Shown here: positions 5,065 through 7,672 of the stretch, in pieces
Numbering within the stretch: position 1 is the first letter of the stretch
Layout: each line of letters opens with the position of its first letter
Assembly: GCA_021795095.1 (NCBI GenBank)
Contig: JAJYPU010000087.1
Coordinates: forward strand, 1-7,672
Length of the DNA stretch: 7,672 nt
DNA from: Actinomycetes bacterium
GTDB taxonomy: Bacteria > Actinomycetota > Acidimicrobiia > Acidimicrobiales > RAAP-2
Direction: 5' to 3'
The notes under the pieces: model-generated
Database searches by the model: none
Told to the model about the DNA's origin: nothing
Seen by the model: the letters and a program-made list of their open reading frames with translations, nothing else
Program-made: the position numbers and the translations under genes

Positions 5065-5676
5065 ATGTACACCCTGCCCAGTTTCAAACTCGACGATGAC
5101 GACGCGTGGTCAATGGTCAATGAGGCGGGCGCGGGGTTCTACGTGCGCCCGAGCGCGTCGGGGCTGCTCAGCGTGTTCGCACCCATCGTGGTCGACGAGG
5201 ATCGCCGCACCATCTCCACGCACGTCGCGCGGGCGAATGACTGGTGGCGCGACGCGGACGGGGACGAGGTCCTGCTTCTCGTGCTCGCCGCGAGTACGTA
5301 CGTCTCGCCGCGCCACTACCCGAGCCGCTTGACCGCGCCGGGGGTCGTGCCGACGTGGAACTACGTCGCCGCCGAGGTCCGAGGGACGGTGCGCGTTCAC
5401 GATGACCCCACGTGGACCCGTTCACAGGCCGAACGCCAGACGGAGCACTTCGAGTCCTCCGCCGAGGCGCCGTGGCGCGTGAGTGACGCCCCCGACGAGT
5501 TCATCGACCGCCAAGTGCGCGCGATTGTGGGGATCTCGATGACTGTGACCTCGATCGAGGGCAAGGCGAAGCTCTCCCAGAACCGGCCCGAGGTCGACCA
5601 CGACGAGGTTCGTCGTGCGTTGGCCGAGGGCACCCTCGCTGAACGCGAGGTCGCACGGTGGATGGGCGATGCCTGA
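5065..5676 (+). CDS. PaiB-family FMN-binding protein, probable transcriptional regulator
   Basis: This 203-residue protein has the split-barrel FMN-binding fold of the PaiB family throughout. Recognisable family blocks in order are MYTLPSF at the start, THVARANDWW (52-61), the STYVSPRHYPS segment (77-87), VPTWNYVAAEVRGTV (95-109), RAIVGI (152-157) and IEGKAKLSQNRP (164-175) near the C-terminus. Length is normal. In Bacillus subtilis PaiB is a negative regulator of extracellular protease and sporulation genes and is encoded with the polyamine acetyltransferase PaiA. Here the stop overlaps the start of a GNAT acetyltransferase gene by eight bases, a comparable arrangement in reversed order. No helix-turn-helix is visible, so DNA binding is not shown by the sequence, and a flavin-dependent enzyme activity cannot be excluded. 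Confidence 0.9.
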   Translation: MYTLPSFKLDDDDAWSMVNEAGAGFYVRPSASGLLSVFAPIVVDEDRRTISTHVARANDWWRDADGDEVLLLVLAASTYVSPRHYPSRLTAPGVVPTWNYVAAEVRGTVRVHDDPTWTRSQAERQTEHFESSAEAPWRVSDAPDEFIDRQVRAIVGISMTVTSIEGKAKLSQNRPEVDHDEVRRALAEGTLAEREVARWMGDA

Positions 5677-6163
5677 GGCGTTGCTCGTACGTCGGTGCGC
5701 GGTGCGCGACGCCGCGGTGTTGCGGGCGCTACGCCTCGAGGCGCTGCGCGACACGCCCGACGCCTTCGGCTCGACGTTCGATGACGCGAGCACATGGCCG
5801 GACCGGCGTTGGGCCACCATGGCCGCCGACTGGAACTTCTACCTCGGCTACCACGGGGGCCAACCCGCCGGCATCGCCTCGGGCGGGTGGAACGAGCGCT
5901 ACCCGGCGACGCACTGGCTCTACGGGATGTTCGTGACGCCCGCCGCGCGCGGCACCGGACTCGCCGACGCGCTCGTGGACGCCGTGGCCGGCTGGGCGCG
6001 CGCCCAGGGTGGCGACGCGCTCTACCTGCACGTCACCTCGACGGTCGCGCGCGCACGGCGGTTCTACGACAAGCTGGGATTCGTCGCCACCGGCGAGTTG
6101 ATTACCATGGACCGAGACCCCTCCCTGCAGCTGATCACCATGGTGAAACATCTTGAGTCCTGA
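5669..6163 (+). CDS. GNAT-family N-acetyltransferase (first of two)
   Basis: A complete 164-residue single-domain GNAT protein transferring an acetyl group from acetyl-CoA to an amine. The N-terminal part has the frequent RLEALRDTPDAFGSTFDD motif (residues 22-39). The strand LYGMFVTPAARGTGLADALV (84-103) contains the acetyl-CoA pyrophosphate loop R-G-T-G-L-A (94-99), and ARRFYDKLGFVATGE (129-143) is the standard C-terminal motif. The open frame reaches back to 5615 inside the PaiB-like gene, but ATG 5669, eight bases before the PaiB stop, gives the usual GNAT start (PEALLVRRC, first strand) and is preferred. Because it is coupled to a PaiB homologue it may play a PaiA-like role on polyamines, but it need not be an orthologue; the acceptor is unknown. 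Confidence 0.88.
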   Translation: MPEALLVRRCAVRDAAVLRALRLEALRDTPDAFGSTFDDASTWPDRRWATMAADWNFYLGYHGGQPAGIASGGWNERYPATHWLYGMFVTPAARGTGLADALVDAVAGWARAQGGDALYLHVTSTVARARRFYDKLGFVATGELITMDRDPSLQLITMVKHLES

Positions 6164-6635
6164 AGTCCCCCAGTTCCATGTCGAGTGTGTGAGCCCGGTC
6201 GCCCTGCACGCGGTGCGCCGCCGCGTCCTGCGCGGTGACGACCCGGCCATCTCCGTGGTCGACCCCCGCGACGATGACGAGACCGCGCTACACGTGGCGG
6301 GTTTGCTCGGTGAGCGGCTCGTGGTGACCTCGTCGTATTACCCGTCGACCTCGCCCGTGCACCCCGAGCGTGTCACCTACCAACTTCGCTACATGGCGAC
6401 GGACTTCGACGTGCAGGGCAACGGCTACGGCGCGCGCGTCGCCGAGGCGGCCGAGGCGATCCTGCGTGAGCGCGGCGTCGAGGAGATCTGGGCCAACGGC
6501 CGTGACACGGCGCTCGGCTTCTACCGCGCGACCGGCTGGCGGACGGTGCCGGGCTCGGAGCACCTGAGCCCCGAGACCCAGCTGCCGCACACGGTGATCT
6601 ACAAGAGCCTGCTCGACGACGCGGACCTGTCCTAG
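6153..6635 (+). CDS. GNAT-family N-acetyltransferase (second of two)
   Basis: This 160-residue GNAT protein differs clearly from the one before it. The central strand YQLRYMATDFDVQGNGYGAR (76-95) holds the acetyl-CoA loop Q-G-N-G-Y-G (88-93), followed by the helix VAEAAEAILRERG, the strand IWANG and LGFYRATGWR (121-130). The opening block CVSPVALHAVRRRVLRGDDP and the DDDETALHVAG segment are typical of a small actinobacterial GNAT group. The start is uncertain: TTG 6153, overlapping the previous gene by 11 bases with GGTGAA just upstream, gives a complete first strand (FHVECVSP), whereas GTG 6189 would shorten the protein by 12 residues. TTG is preferred. The stop is two bases before the next gene, so all four genes are probably one operon. 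Substrate unknown. Confidence 0.85.
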   Translation: MSPEVPQFHVECVSPVALHAVRRRVLRGDDPAISVVDPRDDDETALHVAGLLGERLVVTSSYYPSTSPVHPERVTYQLRYMATDFDVQGNGYGARVAEAAEAILRERGVEEIWANGRDTALGFYRATGWRTVPGSEHLSPETQLPHTVIYKSLLDDADLS

Positions 6636-6637
6636 CC

Positions 6638-7651
6638 GTGCGGCGGTCCCTCATCGCGCTCCTGGTCTTCGCCGTGCTCGCCGTGACGGCGCTGGCCTAC
6701 CGGCACCAGACGTCCACGAACGGCGGGTCGACCGCGTCCACCTCGTCCACGACCACCACAACGGTCCCGCCCGACATCGCGCCCTTGACCGGTCTCGCGG
6801 ACCCTTCGGGACAGGCGGCCCACCGGCCGGCCCTGACCGTCAAGATCGAGAACACCCCCGAGGCGATGCCCCAGTGGGGGCTCGACCAGGCCGACGTGGT
6901 CTACGAGGAGATCGTGAACGGCGGCATCACTCGCCTCGCCGCGATCTTCAACTCCCACGCGCCCGCGAAGATCGGCCCGGTCCGCTCGGTGCGCCCGACC
7001 GATGAGCAGATCGTCTTCCCCCTCGGGGGGATCTTCGCCTTCTCCGGTGGTGCTCCCTACGCCCTGGCCGCGATAGCCAAGGCGCCCGTGACCCTGATCC
7101 AGGAGTCCAACGCTGGCGCCGCGATGTTCCGTGACCCCAACCGGCTCGCCCCGCACAACCTCTACGCCGTGGGGCCAGCGCTCTTCACCTTCAAGGGCTC
7201 GCCCGTGCCGCCGAAGCCCCTCTTCACCTACCGCGCGCCGTCCACCCGCGTCCTCGGCCCCGCGGTCGCGTCGGTCACCGTGCCGTTCCCGAGCATCTAC
7301 GCCGTGACGTGGACCTGGGACGCGGCGACCGCCTCGTGGGACCGCACCCTCTTCGGCCAGCCGGTGATCACCGGGACCGGGGTGCGCGTCTCGCCGGTCA
7401 ACGTGCTCGTGATGTGGGTCGACTACGTCAACGGCGTAGGCACCTTCACCTCGTACGCGAACCTGCTGGGCTCGGGTCCGGTCACGCTGTTCAGCGCGGG
7501 CAAGGAGGTCCAGGGCACGTGGTCACGGGGCCCGTCCCTGAGCGAACCGATCGTCTACAAGAGTGTCTCAGGCAAACCGTTGGCGTTCACCCCCGGCCAG
7601 ACCTGGGTCGAGCTGCTGAACACGGGGGCAGTGCTCAGCGTGACGCACTAG
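6638..7651 (+). CDS. Exported DUF3048 protein (YerB-like)
   Basis: This 337-residue protein has a basic start and a hydrophobic segment (residues 4-20) acting as signal peptide or anchor. A Ser/Thr-rich linker (about 25-43) ends in VPP, and the DUF3048 domain pair fills the rest. Family blocks seen are APLTGL (48-53), PALTVKIENTPEAMPQWGLD (64-83), ADVVYEEIVNGGITRLAAIF (85-104), KIGPVRSVRPTD (111-122), APHNLY (171-176) in the N-terminal domain, then the C-terminal domain with VNVLVMWVDY (254-263), GTWSR (293-297) and FTPGQTWVELL (317-327). Relatives are often lipoproteins, but no lipobox cysteine is present here, so it is anchored by the N-terminal helix or released. GTG 6638 lies two bases after the previous stop with no clear ribosome site, implying coupling. 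The biochemical role of the family is not established; a cell-envelope role is inferred from location only. Confidence 0.9.
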   Translation: MRRSLIALLVFAVLAVTALAYRHQTSTNGGSTASTSSTTTTTVPPDIAPLTGLADPSGQAAHRPALTVKIENTPEAMPQWGLDQADVVYEEIVNGGITRLAAIFNSHAPAKIGPVRSVRPTDEQIVFPLGGIFAFSGGAPYALAAIAKAPVTLIQESNAGAAMFRDPNRLAPHNLYAVGPALFTFKGSPVPPKPLFTYRAPSTRVLGPAVASVTVPFPSIYAVTWTWDAATASWDRTLFGQPVITGTGVRVSPVNVLVMWVDYVNGVGTFTSYANLLGSGPVTLFSAGKEVQGTWSRGPSLSEPIVYKSVSGKPLAFTPGQTWVELLNTGAVLSVTH

Positions 7652-7665
7652 CGCACACGGTGCGC
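7651..7665 (+). terminator. Hairpin at the end of the DUF3048 gene
   Basis: GCGCAC (7651-7656), a three-base loop and GTGCGC (7660-7665) form a perfect 6-base GC-rich stem that begins on the last base of the stop codon. It probably marks the end of the operon. The window ends seven bases later without a T-run, so it is either a T-less terminator or an mRNA-stabilising stem. Confidence 0.4.
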
Positions 7666-7672
7666 CACGGCA

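Noticed and set aside
5294..5301. A second GTACGTAC palindrome
   Set aside because: It sits within the conserved STYVSPRHYP coding segment of the PaiB-like gene, so it is best explained by codon choice and not as an operator.
5615..5668. Upstream start for the first GNAT gene
   Set aside because: The extra 18 residues overlap the conserved end of the PaiB-like gene and lack family similarity; ATG 5669 gives the normal GNAT N-terminus.
6638..6720. Lipoprotein signal for the DUF3048 protein
   Set aside because: No cysteine occurs after the hydrophobic segment, so lipidation is not possible in this member.

Overview
The window is about 7.7 kb of GC-rich, densely coding bacterial chromosome. 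It most resembles an actinobacterium, possibly Acidimicrobiia. The reasons are the frequent GTG and TTG starts, the strong G/C third-position bias, two genes that look leaderless, a split pyruvate:ferredoxin oxidoreductase, a TauE/DUF1634 pair, a secreted four-cysteine protein of an actinobacterial type, and a DUF3048 protein with a Ser/Thr-rich linker. The lineage is inferred from gene content, not from a marker gene. I see no rRNA, tRNA, CRISPR array, insertion sequence or phage gene.

Left part, minus strand (1-2110). A 2-oxoacid (probably pyruvate):ferredoxin oxidoreductase operon runs off the left edge. Its gamma subunit (963-1553) overlaps the alpha subunit (2-979, partial) by 17 bases, and no ferredoxin-like delta gene lies between them. 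Upstream on the same strand, after 164 bases that contain a nested inverted repeat, is a small secreted or membrane-anchored protein (1718-2110) with four cysteines.

Middle (2111-2771). This apparent 661-base gap is divergent. It holds a 58-residue zinc-ribbon-like protein (2375-2551) that is easy to miss, and several palindromes in 2552-2771. Both the small gene and the next one (2772) have a TANNNT hexamer exactly six bases before a GTG start and no Shine-Dalgarno sequence, as expected of leaderless transcripts.

Plus-strand operon 1 (2772-4886). A TauE/SafE-family permease, a three-helix DUF1634 membrane protein and a HutC-type GntR regulator are packed with 4-base overlap and 1-base spacing. 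The likely reading is a transporter with an accessory membrane subunit and its own ligand-sensing repressor. A GTACGTAC palindrome overlaps the promoter and is a candidate operator. The transported substrate cannot be read from the sequence.

Plus-strand operon 2 (5065-7651). A PaiB-family FMN-binding protein, two unrelated GNAT acetyltransferases and an exported DUF3048 protein follow one another with overlaps or a 2-base gap. PaiB next to a GNAT recalls the paiAB locus of Bacillus. The four genes end at a short hairpin at the right edge. No single undescribed system stands out. The best leads are the small zinc-ribbon gene, the secreted four-cysteine protein, the autoregulated TauE/DUF1634/GntR unit and the PaiB/GNAT/GNAT/DUF3048 cluster.
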